Assembly (NCBI GenBank): GCA_015233565.1
Contig: JADFXM010000019.1
Coordinates: 1-64,000, forward strand
Length of the DNA: 64,000 nt
Source of the DNA: Candidatus Rifleibacteriota bacterium
GTDB lineage: Bacteria > Muiribacteriota > Ozemobacteria > Ozemobacterales > Ozemobacteraceae
Direction of reading: 5' to 3'
Below are positions 25,228 to 39,260 of this stretch, in pieces. The stretch's first letter is position 1; every line of letters starts with the position of its first letter. The position numbers and the translations under genes are program-made. The notes below the pieces were generated by a model. That model ran no database searches and was not told the DNA's origin. It worked only from the letters and a program-made list of their open reading frames with translations.

Positions 25228-26016
25228 TTATCTTCGTAAGCCATTAGCAATCTGAAGCATATTATCGGCAGTTTGAATGGTTTTGGAATTCGCTTCGTAA
25301 GCACGCTGAGCAACGATCATATTAACCATTTCTTCAACCACTTTCACATTTGACATTTCAATAAATCCCTGAGAAATCTGCCCCAATTGTAGTGTTCCAG
25401 GAATTCCAGTTATTGGATCTCCAGAGCTTCCACTTGGAAGATAAAGATTTTTTCCTTGCGCGCTCAAACCTGCTGGATTGATAAAATCAGCAATTTCAAT
25501 TTGGCCAATAATTTGCAATTGGTTCTGATTTGGAAGCCTGACACCAACAGCACCTGAATTAGTGATGTTAATTCCCAAGGCATTGGTTGGAACAGTCAAT
25601 CCTGGGATTACTTGATATCCGTCGGAATTTACAATTATCCCATTTTCATTAATTTTCCAAGCTCCATCTCTTGTATAGCCAATTTCGCCGCTAGGTAGCT
25701 GGACCTGGAAGAAACCACGCCCTTCGATTACAACGTCTAATGGATTATCGGTCTGCTGGAATTCACCTTGAGTAAAGATTTTCTGAGTTGCAACCGGCCT
25801 TACACCGTGACCAAGCTGTATTCCAACTGGATAAGTAGCACCGGTAGCGACTGGAGCGCCTGGTTCTTTTACTGTTTGGTAAATGAGGTCCTGAAAATCG
25901 ACACGATTCTTTTTGAATCCAGTCGTGGAGACGTTTGCAAGGTTGTTGGAAATGACATCGATGTTCACTTCCTGACCCTTCATGCCTGTCGAGGCTGAAT
26001 ACAGTGAACGCATCAT
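25228..26016 (-). CDS. flgG: Flagellar distal rod protein
   Basis: FlgG builds the distal rod that crosses the periplasm. The 262-residue length is typical. The N-terminal rod signature (SASTGMKGQEVNIDVISNNLANVSTTGFKK, seen in two parts around residues 8-36), the central PLDVVIEGRGFFQVQLPSGEIGYTRDG region and the C-terminal VVEEMVNMIVAQRAYEANSK helix are all present. The ATG follows AGGAGG. It is upstream of flgA and separated by 262 nt from flgF, in which I see no clear promoter. Confidence 0.97.
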   Translation of the reverse strand: MMRSLYSASTGMKGQEVNIDVISNNLANVSTTGFKKNRVDFQDLIYQTVKEPGAPVATGATYPVGIQLGHGVRPVATQKIFTQGEFQQTDNPLDVVIEGRGFFQVQLPSGEIGYTRDGAWKINENGIIVNSDGYQVIPGLTVPTNALGINITNSGAVGVRLPNQNQLQIIGQIEIADFINPAGLSAQGKNLYLPSGSSGDPITGIPGTLQLGQISQGFIEMSNVKVVEEMVNMIVAQRAYEANSKTIQTADNMLQIANGLRR

Positions 26017-26278
26017 AAAACATCACCTCCTAAATTTTTTCGACATTCCATCTGAGCTGCAACAAATACTTCCCAAACAATCCAAATCTGCATTTTTTTG
26101 TTCAACAACTACTTGTAAAAATTGATCAAAAGCTAAGATTATCCAGGGCTACCCTTTTTTACCAGATAAACAAATTCACCAAAAGACTCTTTGATCTGCC
26201 AATCTTACCAACCCCTCCTGGCCACATAATTTTTCGTTGGCACATAACACCATGGTTAGTTATAATTTGGAAAATACA

Positions 26279-27115
26279 TTATTTTGATCTGCCAACCGTG
26301 TTGATAGCCTTATCCAAAACCGAATCCTGCGCTTGAACGACCTTACTATTTGCTTCGTAGGCTCTGGAAACCTCTATCATTTTTACCATCTCTTCAACAA
26401 CAGTAAAGTTTGGCTTTTCCACATATCCCTGTTTTACTTCTCCTGGAGCTCTTCGAATATCGCCGTATGCCGCGTTATAGAGGGTTGAACCCTCTTTTCG
26501 AAGCGCTTTCTGGTCTGTGGCCATTCCCTTCAAAATTCGAAATCTAGGAACCCCATCAACCAAAACACGTCCCTCAGCATCAATTTCAAGTTTTTCGCCT
26601 TGCGCAACCTGAATCCGAGAAAAGTTGAAAGAAGGCTTCCCTTTATCGTTAACCAAAACTGGGTTTTCATTTTCAGCTGGCTCAGCCTCTGCAAGAACAA
26701 AATCCCCATTCATATTGGTTAAATAGCCTTCTTTATTTAGGTTAAAAACGCCATTTCGGGTATATCTAACTCCATGCGGAGTTTGTACCATAAAAAAAGC
26801 TTTCGGGTCCTGAAGTGCACAATCAAGATCATTTCCTGTATTCTCAAATCTTCCCGCGCTGAAATCAGTGTAGGATTCATCCAAAATTACCCCAGTACCT
26901 AACTTACCTACGGTTGGATATAACTCATTCGGACGTGGAGGATACTGCCTCCCATCATTCACTTTTTTCACATTCATTGTAGGAAGCTCTTTGAAAATGC
27001 TAACCATTTTTTTGAATCCAGGCGTGTCAACATTTGCAAGATTGTTCGCAATCATATCCTGCCGAAGCGTTTCGCAAAGCATTCCTGAAGTGGCAGTATA
27101 CAGACCGCGAATCAT
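26279..27115 (-). CDS. flgF: Flagellar proximal rod protein (FlgF type)
   Basis: A second rod-family protein (278 residues), expected to be the proximal rod component FlgF. It begins MIRGLYTATSGMLCE and carries the DMIANNLANVDTPGFKK signature (20-36), the NDLDCALQDPKAFFMVQTPHG segment and the C-terminal VEEMVKMIEVSRAYEANSK helix. Position directly upstream of flgG supports FlgF over a second FlgG. A weak AAGG site lies upstream of the ATG at 27115. Confidence 0.9.
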   Translation of the reverse strand: MIRGLYTATSGMLCETLRQDMIANNLANVDTPGFKKMVSIFKELPTMNVKKVNDGRQYPPRPNELYPTVGKLGTGVILDESYTDFSAGRFENTGNDLDCALQDPKAFFMVQTPHGVRYTRNGVFNLNKEGYLTNMNGDFVLAEAEPAENENPVLVNDKGKPSFNFSRIQVAQGEKLEIDAEGRVLVDGVPRFRILKGMATDQKALRKEGSTLYNAAYGDIRRAPGEVKQGYVEKPNFTVVEEMVKMIEVSRAYEANSKVVQAQDSVLDKAINTVGRSK

Positions 27116-27220
27116 ATCATAGCAGACCTTTTATTCATTTTAAAAATTTCAGCAAAGTGTCGTTTTAATTCTTTCCAATATCAGGCAAAAACTTACACAA
27201 TTAATCTTATTCAGCCATAT

Positions 27221-27769
27221 TTATTCTTTTATCGGCTCATTGGAATTAGAACAACACGGCCCAATTAATCGCAAAACTTCTTCCCCAATCGGATTATTTC
27301 CATAAGCCAAAAAGTGCGCCAGATGAGCGTGAAGACATTTTACTCCCAATAAGTCCCGGCTCCCGGCAATTGAGGTTTCGCGTAAAATGCGAATAACTTC
27401 CTCTGAAAGTTCGGGATTCTTTCTCTGCGCAAATTCCAGGCGAATTGTTCCAATCTTGCGTTGGCTATCCAAATATTTTTCACGAAATTCTTCTTCCTCA
27501 GATAATCTCTTTTCATACATAGAAACCATCTGCGACGCTTCCAATCTTGAAACCAATTTCTTTAATCGAGGACATACGAGCCATAGAAAGGTTGGAAATG
27601 GTTTCAAAATTCCTTGTTCCGTTAAAAACGGGTCAGCTTTTAAAACTTGAGGTGTTCCATCCAAACAATACGTCATGACTTCAAACGGCACGCGGGGAGG
27701 GCGCCCAAGCAAGCGAATTCCAAGTTCTTCAAATTCCGTTGGAAGAGCATTACCACCCTCGGAAGGCAT
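27221..27769 (-). CDS. DUF501-family protein
   Basis: A 182-residue cytosolic protein with the DUF501 signature: LGRPPRVPFEVMTYCLDGTPQV at the N-terminus (in two parts), then PFPTFLWLVCPRLKKLVSRLE, and at the C-terminus GVKCLHAHLAHFLAYGNNPIG with conserved histidines and Cys that may bind a metal. In many bacteria DUF501 genes lie near exopolyphosphatase or enolase genes, but here the neighbours are flagellar. The ATG has AAGGGA upstream. Function unknown. Confidence 0.85.
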   Translation of the reverse strand: MPSEGGNALPTEFEELGIRLLGRPPRVPFEVMTYCLDGTPQVLKADPFLTEQGILKPFPTFLWLVCPRLKKLVSRLEASQMVSMYEKRLSEEEEFREKYLDSQRKIGTIRLEFAQRKNPELSEEVIRILRETSIAGSRDLLGVKCLHAHLAHFLAYGNNPIGEEVLRLIGPCCSNSNEPIKE

Positions 27770-27871
27770 ATTTTTCCCTTTCTTAAATATTATATCGGCA
27801 GTTTACGATTAATTATTTAGACTAACCGTTAACAACTCTGAAGCCGCGCTAAATTCTCAAGTCCGTATTGT

Positions 27872-30800
27872 TCATTTATAGCCGTAGGCAGCTATACCAT
27901 TTTTTATTGGCCCTGAGCCAGCGATGTCTCCTCCAGCAAACAAATTCGAGTCGATAATATTGAGAGAATAAACACCGGTAGAATTAGCTCCCAGGTCAGA
28001 CCAAGAGCTTCCATCCCATTTTCCAAGACCATTTAACGTTGTAGAAGCATCGAAGGTTTGTGCAAAATGCCCACCCGCATAGAGATTTCCAGAGGAATCT
28101 ATTGCAAGAGAATAAACTGAAGATTTCAAACCGGAATTGGTATTTCCAAATGTCGAAGTCCAGCTGGACCCATTCCACATAGCAAGGAAGTATTGCGAGC
28201 TCCCACCTGTGGTTTGAGTAAAATCTCCACCTGCATATAAATTACCCGAACCATCGAATACGAGAGATCGAACCGGGGAATTAAATCCATTATTCGCAGA
28301 ACCACCAAGGGGCGACCATTTAATAGGCCCCGAAATGGCAATTCTGTTTAGTGTTCGGCTTCCGGAAAAGTCTGTGATAAATTTTCCACCAGCATATAGA
28401 ACCCCCAAACCATCGAATGTAAGGGTATAAACCGTATCATTTAATCCATTATAGTCGCTGCTTGGAACCGCGAACCAGTTTGTTCCATCCCATTTGCCAA
28501 TTTTATTTAGGGTGGTAGGAGTATTGGAATAGGGGGAATCTACGATACCGTTTGCCTGGTTAAAGTTTCCACCCGCAAATAGATTGCCCGCATTGTCGAA
28601 TACCAGGGAATAAACTGTTGAGTCCAAATCATGATAAACAACCGGAGAAGAACCGGAATCTACTAAAGAGTTCCAGGAACTTCCATCCCACTTTGCAATA
28701 TTTTTTGTGTACTGAGTATAATCACCGGTTTCGTCAAAATCTCCACCGACGTATAAAACTCCTGATTTATCTATTGCCAAAGCGTAAACAGTGCCGAATC
28801 CTTGATCGGTCTTCATTACTCCGCTATTGAGTGAATACCAAGTGTGGCCATCCCATTTGGCAATGCTATTTACGGTAGTTCCACCCGCAGTTAGGAAATG
28901 ACCACCGACATAAATATTTCCTTTCCCATCTGAAACAACTGCATTAACCATGCAGCCTGTGACGCCCGTTCCTCCCGAAACGCCTGACCCGAGAGAAGAC
29001 CAAGTCCTGGTGACTAACCCCGAGGCGCCAGTTGGGCCAGTTTCGCCGGTTATTCCGGCAATGCCGGTAGAACCTGTGTTTCCGATTTCCCCAGTCGAAC
29101 CGGAAGATCCAGTTACTCCAGTTGAACCAGTTTCCCCTGTTTCACCCATTTTGCCTGAAACTCCAGGTGTTCCTGTAGAACCAGTGATTCCAGTTGTTCC
29201 GGTGTTGCCTGTCGTTCCTTTTGATCCAGTGTTACCAATTGCACCTGCAATGCCAGTAGTTCCGCTTGCTCCGGTAGCACCTGTTTCACCAGTCAATCCC
29301 GCTACGCTAATTCCTGTCGGACCAGTGGAGCCGGTAGTTCCATTGGCACCCAGTGTACCGGTAGTTCCTAGGTTGCCAATTGCACCCGTAGCGCCAGTTG
29401 ATCCTAATACTCCTGTAGCACCAGTCGAACCGTCTGTACCCGTCGAGCCAGTAGTACCCGTGGTTCCTATGGGTCCTGTAAGGCCAGTGGTTCCAGTTAA
29501 ACCATTAGCACCGGTAGTCCCCGGGGTACCCGTGAAGCCGATGGGGCCAAGGGGACCAATGGAGCCATCAGTGCCACTAATTCCCGTAGCACCAGTCGAA
29601 CCGGTGACTCCCGTAATACCGGTTATTCCGGTGATACCTGGGGTTCCAAGAATTCCAGTAGTACCTGTAGAGCCAGTTATGCCTATAGTCCCAGTCACTC
29701 CTGTCGAACCCAAAACTCCAGTGAAACCTTTAGATCCTGTTGAGCCTGTTGGACCAACAACACCGGTAGTGCCAATTGTTCCGGTGACACCTATAGCCCC
29801 GGAAGCACCGGTAAAACCAGTATTTCCAATGATATTTTGACAAAGAACCTGCCAGGTTGTTCCATCCCAAGCATAGGATTTTCCATCAACACTATTATAA
29901 TAAGCCCAGTTTAATTCAGGATTTGCTGGGTTTGCCGTGAGCGTCCCTTTCCAAACAATTCCTATTCCTGTCACCCCCGTAGCGCCTGTTGGACCAACGG
30001 AACCGGGATTTCCTGTTGCACCATCTTTAGAGAGTGTTGCCCATTGGCTTCCATTCCAAATTCGGGATTCCTTCATCCCAATGTCATAATAAGCCCAATT
30101 TATCTGAGGATAAGAAGGCGAAGAGGGAAGCGTTCCTTTCCAGACAACCGATACGCCATCTTTTCCAGGCCCGCCTTGGTTGAAAAAAGCCTGGTCGACT
30201 GACAAGTCCACTTTGGAAACAGCGGTAGTTTTCCCTGGTTCAACGACCACAACTTCAATAAGTCCCTGCTTTAACCCTGGAGCTGAGAAAACCAATGAAT
30301 ATGAGCCGATTGGAATACCGCTGATTGTGAAATTTCCAAGATTGTCAGAAAAAGCAGCGTATGAGGTTCCGCGAATAAAAACGGTGACTCCGGTTGTCGA
30401 AAAATCGCTTGGAACTGAAACTACCCCTGAGATCATTCCAGTTGGAGTCAATTCAACACTCAAATCGGCAGCTGCTGAATCTGTACTCGGCCTAACGGCC
30501 ATTAAAATTCCACTGTAATTACGTCCTTGTTGTGCAATCAGATTGTAATCGGCAACAGGAATATTTGTGAAAACGAAACGGCCTGATTGGTCAGAGACAG
30601 TTCCGTATATTTCGTCGGGAATATCACTGGAAAGAACCTCCAAACGAAGGGAAGAAGTTTGTGAAACAGGAGCGATGTTGGATTTTGCGCCAACCAGATA
30701 AATCGGAATTCCACTGAGGCTTCCGGGGCCCTTTATCTGACCTCGGACGATTCCTTTTCCTGATTGGGTAGAAAAAGCGTCTGGGGAAGCAGTCTCACTA

Positions 30801-30880
30801 CTGCCTCCATTTTTTCCACAACCGATAAAAACAAACCCCAGGAAAACAGATATTAAAGACCACCAAAATAGCTTCCGCAT
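27872..30880 (-). CDS. Giant collagen-like lipoprotein with a C-terminal repeat domain
   Basis: A protein of about 1002 residues from the ATG at 30880 (GGAG upstream; a TTG fifteen bases earlier is rejected). The signal peptide ends in a lipobox (VFIGC), so it is lipid-anchored. Then come two beta-sandwich, carboxypeptidase-regulatory-like domains (about 45-230), two WKGTL..NWAYY domains flanking a short collagen stretch, a Gly-x-Thr/Gly-x-x collagen region of about 300 residues (roughly 355-655), and a C-terminal domain of GNLYAGGxFTQT / WDGSSW repeats that should form a beta-propeller. It is likely a surface fibre with a globular head. Paralogue of the neighbour 30 nt upstream. Confidence 0.88.
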   Translation of the reverse strand: MRKLFWWSLISVFLGFVFIGCGKNGGSSETASPDAFSTQSGKGIVRGQIKGPGSLSGIPIYLVGAKSNIAPVSQTSSLRLEVLSSDIPDEIYGTVSDQSGRFVFTNIPVADYNLIAQQGRNYSGILMAVRPSTDSAAADLSVELTPTGMISGVVSVPSDFSTTGVTVFIRGTSYAAFSDNLGNFTISGIPIGSYSLVFSAPGLKQGLIEVVVVEPGKTTAVSKVDLSVDQAFFNQGGPGKDGVSVVWKGTLPSSPSYPQINWAYYDIGMKESRIWNGSQWATLSKDGATGNPGSVGPTGATGVTGIGIVWKGTLTANPANPELNWAYYNSVDGKSYAWDGTTWQVLCQNIIGNTGFTGASGAIGVTGTIGTTGVVGPTGSTGSKGFTGVLGSTGVTGTIGITGSTGTTGILGTPGITGITGITGVTGSTGATGISGTDGSIGPLGPIGFTGTPGTTGANGLTGTTGLTGPIGTTGTTGSTGTDGSTGATGVLGSTGATGAIGNLGTTGTLGANGTTGSTGPTGISVAGLTGETGATGASGTTGIAGAIGNTGSKGTTGNTGTTGITGSTGTPGVSGKMGETGETGSTGVTGSSGSTGEIGNTGSTGIAGITGETGPTGASGLVTRTWSSLGSGVSGGTGVTGCMVNAVVSDGKGNIYVGGHFLTAGGTTVNSIAKWDGHTWYSLNSGVMKTDQGFGTVYALAIDKSGVLYVGGDFDETGDYTQYTKNIAKWDGSSWNSLVDSGSSPVVYHDLDSTVYSLVFDNAGNLFAGGNFNQANGIVDSPYSNTPTTLNKIGKWDGTNWFAVPSSDYNGLNDTVYTLTFDGLGVLYAGGKFITDFSGSRTLNRIAISGPIKWSPLGGSANNGFNSPVRSLVFDGSGNLYAGGDFTQTTGGSSQYFLAMWNGSSWTSTFGNTNSGLKSSVYSLAIDSSGNLYAGGHFAQTFDASTTLNGLGKWDGSSWSDLGANSTGVYSLNIIDSNLFAGGDIAGSGPIKNGIAAYGYK

Positions 30881-30910
30881 CAAGAACTCCTGCAATCTAA
30901 GGACGTAAGT

Positions 30911-33913
<3,003 letters not shown>

Positions 33914-34717
33914 CCCGGACTCCCATAAAATAAAGAATATTCTAAATACATCGGTAGTTTTCCAGAAACAATTAACAAAGAAAAACTGTGTGAATTTTTC
34001 TGATTCATTTTCTTCGAAGCCGCTAAAAAATTGGTATTACCAATCAAAATGGAAAAATAGATTCAGAAAATTTGGGTAGAGTGCTAAACTTACCGCCAAG
34101 CTTGCCTGATGCCATTTGCCAAAGACCATTTGGTGAATTCATTTTCCTGGTGCAGCTAAACATAGGCTAATAGCAGCTTTTTATCGAAAAAACAGTAAAC
34201 CCAGGACACCACCGAAATTTGCTAATTGTCTTAAACTTTTGTAAACATTCACTTTGGTCTGTAATTATTATAAATAAACGAAAAAGTCCTTAAAATGTCA
34301 TAAAAATAGTTAGTCAAATATTCTATAAAGCCCTTAAAATGGCGTAATACATCATTTTAGTAAATAGTAATAGCTAAAATTACAAGCCCAGGAAAATGGC
34401 TTCAGAAGAAAATATTCTGCAATTAACGGGGTAAGTGAACGGTTCCAAACTTTTTTTTGAAAAATCCTTGGATAATTTTTTTTGTGCAATTTTTTCAGAA
34501 AATTTGCTAAAGTGTCCATTAGTTAATTGGACTCTTGCACTATTTATACCTTACAATTTATGGAAATTCCCCTGAAAGATACTAATGAAACACCCCAATT
34601 TTTTCGGAAAAAGAAGCCCGAAGGAATTCGAGGGTATAAAACAGTATCCGAAAAATAATTTCCGAAAATGAGCGAAAGTCAACTTTGATGAAATTTGTAT
34701 AATCCGAGATAACTTCA
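33914..34717. other. Long divergent intergenic region
   Basis: About 800 bp, very AT-rich, between the collagen-like gene (leftward) and the GT-C-like genes (rightward). I see no credible gene, terminator or close repeat. Promoters for both directions must lie here, but I cannot pick a convincing one. Confidence 0.5.
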
Positions 34718-36196
34718 GTGAAACAAGAGGAAAAGTTCTTTCTTGCCGTTTTCACCGCACTATTTTGTCTTTTCGGTTATCTTTTTATCAATTTTGGAAT
34801 AGTCTGCAATGACGAGGGATGGTATCTAAAAGCAGCTGAACTTACAAAAGGAGGGAAAATCCCCTATCGCGATTTTCCTTTTCCACAAATGCCGCTTCTC
34901 CCTTTAATTTATTCAATCTTTTTCCATTTTGTGCCAGCTTCAATTCTCTCTGGCCGTTTTTTTTCAATGGTTATAAGCCTCTTGAACATTCCCTTGTTTT
35001 TTTTCATTGGAAAACGTTCTTGCGGAAAAACTACCGGAATTTTTCTGGCTGGCTTTTTTGTTCTGAATTTTTGTCTTTTATCCGACCTTTGTTCAGTTAA
35101 AACCCAAGCTCTTACTGTATTATTTTCAACACTCTCGCTGCTCTTCGTGTTCAGGGAAAAAAAAATGACGAGCCAAAACGCCATTTTAAGCTTGTTTTTT
35201 ATGGCACTGGCATTTTATTCCCGACTAACTCTCCTGATCGCGCATGTTGGGTTGTTGCTATTTTTTTTACGCGTTTTCGAGGAAAAAAGGCAGAAATTTC
35301 AAATTTTAATTTTCGGAGCTGTTCCTGTTTTAATTTTTCTTTTTCTTTTCCTCTTATACCCAAAATTTTCTTTTGGAGTATTTTTTTTCCACCTTTGGTA
35401 TTACTCTACCTATCACCTTTCTTTGGACACAATTTCAATTTTCTGGATCGATGTAATCAAAAACCATTTAGGCTCTACGCTTCTTTTTCTGTTTTCAACT
35501 TACCTTTTTTTTAAACGAATTCAAAAACAACATTTTATCGATGAAATAGACCGGAAACTCTTTGTTGTATTTTTGTGCTGGCTTGGAATGACTCTCCTGC
35601 ATACATTTAGAATTCCAGCCTATGTTACCCATCAAAACTCCATTTTTGCTTTTGAAACTCTTTTCATTGGAATCATATTGGGAAGAGAATTCACAGTTTC
35701 AGAATCATCATTCCTAAAAAATCGAATGCTTCTTTTTTTATTACTAATACTTTCTCTGACAAATCTGTACAATGAAAAGAAACTGTTCTTTAACCAAGTC
35801 GGTGGAATAGCCAAGCTTGAAGAGGTTTCCCAAAAGTTGAAGCAATCGATATCAAATGGCGATTTGGTATTTACTTTAAATAACGAAATTGCTTTAAATG
35901 GCAACTATAAAACCCCAGATGGGTATGAACTGGGCGTATTTTCTTTTTTCCCTGATATGAACAATGAAGAGGCTTCCTTTTATAAATTGACGAATTTTTC
36001 CAAATTGTTAAAAGATCTTTCAAATAAAGATCTTAAGGCAATTTGTCTGACAGACAACGATTTTCACATTTTAAGCTTAGGCGAAACAAGAATGAAAAAT
36101 ATTCAAGAAATAATTCAGAGTGGATTTATAAAAATCGGAAATATTAAAGAGTTTGGGCAATATCTAGACGACATGCAGATATATGTCAAAAAATAA
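34718..36196 (+). CDS. Polytopic membrane protein, GT-C glycosyltransferase-like
   Basis: A 492-residue inner-membrane protein with about ten hydrophobic segments and a C-terminal soluble tail of about 110 residues. After the first transmembrane helix comes the acidic motif NDEGWYLKAAELTKGGKIPYRD (about 31-52; D32 and E33), the position where GT-C transferases such as ArnT/PMT bind the lipid-linked sugar donor. It should transfer a sugar on the periplasmic side. The start is GTG with no strong ribosome site. It overlaps the next gene by 14 nt, and the trio ends just ahead of a pilin gene, so pilin glycosylation is an attractive but unproven role. Confidence 0.75.
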   Translation: MKQEEKFFLAVFTALFCLFGYLFINFGIVCNDEGWYLKAAELTKGGKIPYRDFPFPQMPLLPLIYSIFFHFVPASILSGRFFSMVISLLNIPLFFFIGKRSCGKTTGIFLAGFFVLNFCLLSDLCSVKTQALTVLFSTLSLLFVFREKKMTSQNAILSLFFMALAFYSRLTLLIAHVGLLLFFLRVFEEKRQKFQILIFGAVPVLIFLFLFLLYPKFSFGVFFFHLWYYSTYHLSLDTISIFWIDVIKNHLGSTLLFLFSTYLFFKRIQKQHFIDEIDRKLFVVFLCWLGMTLLHTFRIPAYVTHQNSIFAFETLFIGIILGREFTVSESSFLKNRMLLFLLLILSLTNLYNEKKLFFNQVGGIAKLEEVSQKLKQSISNGDLVFTLNNEIALNGNYKTPDGYELGVFSFFPDMNNEEASFYKLTNFSKLLKDLSNKDLKAICLTDNDFHILSLGETRMKNIQEIIQSGFIKIGNIKEFGQYLDDMQIYVKK

Positions 36197-37727
36197 TTAT
36201 TTTGCAGCAAATCAATGTTTCCTTAAAAGCTTATTTTTCTTTTCTGCTTTCATTATATTTTTCATTGTACAAATCCGAAGTCTTAATCATGGAAAATTTG
36301 TATACTGCATGGATGACGCCTATATCCATCTTTGTCTGGCGGAAAAACTTTCTTTCGGAAATTACGGAATTAATACTGGCGAGTTTTCTTCTCCCGACTC
36401 GAGCATCCTTTGGCCTTTTCTCCTCATGCCGTTTTCGAGCACAGTTTGGCATCAACTGATTCCTTTAATTTTAAATATTATTTTTGCGATTCTTTTTTTA
36501 TGGGAAATCCATAAAATTCTAATGGAAATTTTTGATCCTGGAGAAGACCGTAGATTTTTATTTTGCATTTTTTTTCTGGAATTTGTCTCCATTTTCTCTT
36601 TCAACCTTCTTCCATTGATTTTTTGCGGAATGGAACATTGTTTACAACTTTTTCTCGCGTGTATAGTCTGGCGCAGAATTTTTCTTTCCTCTTCAAAACC
36701 GCATTCAATAAAATTTCTGTTAGCGATAATATTTGGACCGTTTATCAGATATGAAAGCCTTTCCGTGGCTATTTTTGGGATATTATTCCTTATGAAAGAA
36801 AAACAAATTGGAAAAGCTCTTTTTTGTTCGTTTGTTATCTTTTCAGGACTACTCGGATTCTCGATCTTCCTTAAAATGCATGGGAGTTACTTTTTACCCT
36901 GTTCGGTTTTGGCCAAAAGTAACTTTTTTTTATACCAAAATTACGTTACAGGCATTTGGCGAAATTTAATGGAAAATTTTCCGGATAGAATCGGATTCAC
37001 TTTTTTTCTTGGAGCCCTGTATTTTCTTTCCTATTTCCGCCACGATTGGAAATACTTAGGAGTTTCAGTAATTCTTTTTCTTCATCTCATTTTTGGAAAA
37101 TTCAAATGGTTCGGGAGATATGAAATCTATTGCCAATGCTTTTTTTTGTTGTCCTTGATTCAAATCCATAAAGTCTTATTAACAAATTTTTTCCGGAAGA
37201 AAAAAACTCCTTTCGTTTTCCTGGTTATTTCCCCGATAGTGGCCGTTCTTTTTTTCCCTTATTTTTGCTGGTTAGTGGCCATTCCCGTCGCTTCCAACAA
37301 TATTTATGACCAACAATATCAGATGCACAGATTTATACTGGAAAACTACAAAAAGCCAGTCGCCGGAAACGATATCGGATGGATTTCCTACATGAATTCC
37401 AATTATGTTCTTGATTTGTGCGGTTTGAGTTCGGAAAAAGCGCTCAAAGGTCGCTGCTTTGATTCATCGAACAAATGGATGGAAGAATTAACACGGGAAA
37501 ATAATGTTGAACTGGCGATGATCTATGAAGACTGGTTCGATAAAATTCCCCACAAATGGAAGAAAATAGCTAAATTATATTTAAGTAGACCAGTTGGATT
37601 AATCGAAGAACCTGTCTCCTTTTATTCAATAAATCCTGGGAACCAAGAAGCACTGGTAAAACAATTGCTTGAATTCAGAAATACCCTTCCAGAAAAAGTA
37701 AGGTTGGAAATTTTAAAGGAAAGCTAA
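36183..37727 (+). CDS. Polytopic membrane protein, GT-C glycosyltransferase-like
   Basis: A 514-residue protein with about nine to eleven transmembrane segments. The first periplasmic loop holds a double-aspartate motif, MDDAYIHLCLAEKLSFGNYG (about 43-62), followed by TGEFSSPDSSILWPFLL, closely resembling GT-C family arabinosyl/mannosyl transferases in which the DD pair is catalytic. A soluble C-terminal region (about 400-514) follows. Translationally overlapped with the preceding gene, so both are probably made together. Sugar and acceptor are unknown. Confidence 0.75.
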   Translation: MSKNNYFAANQCFLKSLFFFSAFIIFFIVQIRSLNHGKFVYCMDDAYIHLCLAEKLSFGNYGINTGEFSSPDSSILWPFLLMPFSSTVWHQLIPLILNIIFAILFLWEIHKILMEIFDPGEDRRFLFCIFFLEFVSIFSFNLLPLIFCGMEHCLQLFLACIVWRRIFLSSSKPHSIKFLLAIIFGPFIRYESLSVAIFGILFLMKEKQIGKALFCSFVIFSGLLGFSIFLKMHGSYFLPCSVLAKSNFFLYQNYVTGIWRNLMENFPDRIGFTFFLGALYFLSYFRHDWKYLGVSVILFLHLIFGKFKWFGRYEIYCQCFFLLSLIQIHKVLLTNFFRKKKTPFVFLVISPIVAVLFFPYFCWLVAIPVASNNIYDQQYQMHRFILENYKKPVAGNDIGWISYMNSNYVLDLCGLSSEKALKGRCFDSSNKWMEELTRENNVELAMIYEDWFDKIPHKWKKIAKLYLSRPVGLIEEPVSFYSINPGNQEALVKQLLEFRNTLPEKVRLEILKES

Positions 37728-37738
37728 GTACCTTCTTC

Positions 37739-39253
37739 ATGAAAATTAATCAAATAAAACCATATCTTGTCTTTTTTTTCTATTTTTTCCTATTTTCAAT
37801 TTTTAACAGGTTTAATGCTTTTAATGATCCTGGAACCTTTTTTCATACTCAAGTAGGAAATAAAATAATTTCTGAAATGAAATTTCCGGTAAGAGATGAA
37901 TTTACTTGCTCCCGAAGTGGCCAGCCCTGGATAGCCCAACAGTGGCTTGGGGAATGCCTCATGAGCGTTTTATACAAAATCGGAGGTTGGGATGCACAGT
38001 TTGCAGCTTCATTTGCGCTGATTTCATACGTCCTAACAATTCTGACTCTGGGATTAATGAATTCTGGACTGCATTTTCTGCTTGTTTTGCTGATAATGTC
38101 TTTTGTACTTGGTGCCTCCACCCACCATTTTTTGATCAGACCCCATCTGTTTTCAATTTTTTTCACAATGCTTATTGCAAAATTCTTCCTAAAAATTGAA
38201 ATAGAGGAAAAACCACTTTCTTATTTGGCTTTACTATTTCCTATTTGTGTGGTGTGGGCAAATATACATGGCGGCGTGCTTTCCTGCTACCTGTCATTCT
38301 TATTTCTGATTTTTTGTTGGACAGCTTTCTCCCATTTAAAAATGAAAAGTCCTCTTTCAGGAAACTCCGAAAAAATAAAGATTCTTTTAATTTTCCTTTT
38401 CTGTGGATTGAGTTGCCTGGTGAGCCCTTATGCTTTGGAACTTCCGAAAACTTGGCTGAATATTATGAGTAACCCTGCCGTGGGAGAAAACATAATCGAA
38501 CATTTTCCTGCTACCAAACTTTGGTGGGGTTGGCTGACAATTATCTCTGGAATTCTTTATATTTCAGCACTTTTAGGAGTCCCCAAAAACGAAATGAGGG
38601 GGATTTATCTTTTGCCGATTGCGTGGTTTCTTCTAGCAGTAACACGAATAAGACACGCTCCTATTTTTGCCACATATCTCGCGGTTATTTTACCGCACTT
38701 TCTGGAAAAAATTTCGTGGGCTACCTGGTTGAAAAAAAAAGGAATTTCTAGTTTCAGCCTTTCCGAAGTCAATGAACAGTATCGAATTTACTGGATTTTT
38801 CCGTTTTTTTTTATTGCAATATGTTTTTTTATACAGTTTTGCGACATTAGAGTCCCACTTATTGGCAAGGGATGGGCTTTTCCATCACCTCTTATTTGGC
38901 CTACACAAATAGAGAAAGAGTTGAAAAGTTTTGGGGAAGCAGAAAAGAGTGAGAAGGGAGTCCCCATTTTCGACGAAATGGTTTTTGGCGGATATTTAAT
39001 AAACCGAGCTCCTGTTTATAAGGTATTCATGGATGACAGATGTGAACTCCATGGAGATTCCCTTGATGAATTCGCAAGAGCAAGAAAAGATTTTGGGATA
39101 ATCAAAAAATGGGATTGTACATTCAACTTTCGAGCCGCACTCATCCTCCCGGAATCATCATTTGACGAGTATTTCACCAACTCAAACGACTGGGTTCTAA
39201 AAGCAGAATGTACTGCCGCAAAGTTCTATATAAAAAAAAATAAAACAGAATAA
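37739..39253 (+). CDS. Polytopic membrane protein, possibly GT-C-like
   Basis: A 504-residue protein with about ten transmembrane helices. After the first helix there is DPGTFFHTQVGNKIISEMKFPVRDEFTCSR (about 29-58, in parts), where D29 could be the catalytic residue, and QPWIAQQWLGE, a pattern I associate with uncharacterised GT-C-fold membrane proteins. A C-terminal soluble domain (about 410-504) follows. It lies 11 nt downstream of the previous gene and immediately upstream of a sigma-54 pilin promoter. Function is uncertain. Confidence 0.7.
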   Translation: MKINQIKPYLVFFFYFFLFSIFNRFNAFNDPGTFFHTQVGNKIISEMKFPVRDEFTCSRSGQPWIAQQWLGECLMSVLYKIGGWDAQFAASFALISYVLTILTLGLMNSGLHFLLVLLIMSFVLGASTHHFLIRPHLFSIFFTMLIAKFFLKIEIEEKPLSYLALLFPICVVWANIHGGVLSCYLSFLFLIFCWTAFSHLKMKSPLSGNSEKIKILLIFLFCGLSCLVSPYALELPKTWLNIMSNPAVGENIIEHFPATKLWWGWLTIISGILYISALLGVPKNEMRGIYLLPIAWFLLAVTRIRHAPIFATYLAVILPHFLEKISWATWLKKKGISSFSLSEVNEQYRIYWIFPFFFIAICFFIQFCDIRVPLIGKGWAFPSPLIWPTQIEKELKSFGEAEKSEKGVPIFDEMVFGGYLINRAPVYKVFMDDRCELHGDSLDEFARARKDFGIIKKWDCTFNFRAALILPESSFDEYFTNSNDWVLKAECTAAKFYIKKNKTE

Positions 39254-39260
39254 TTGAAAT

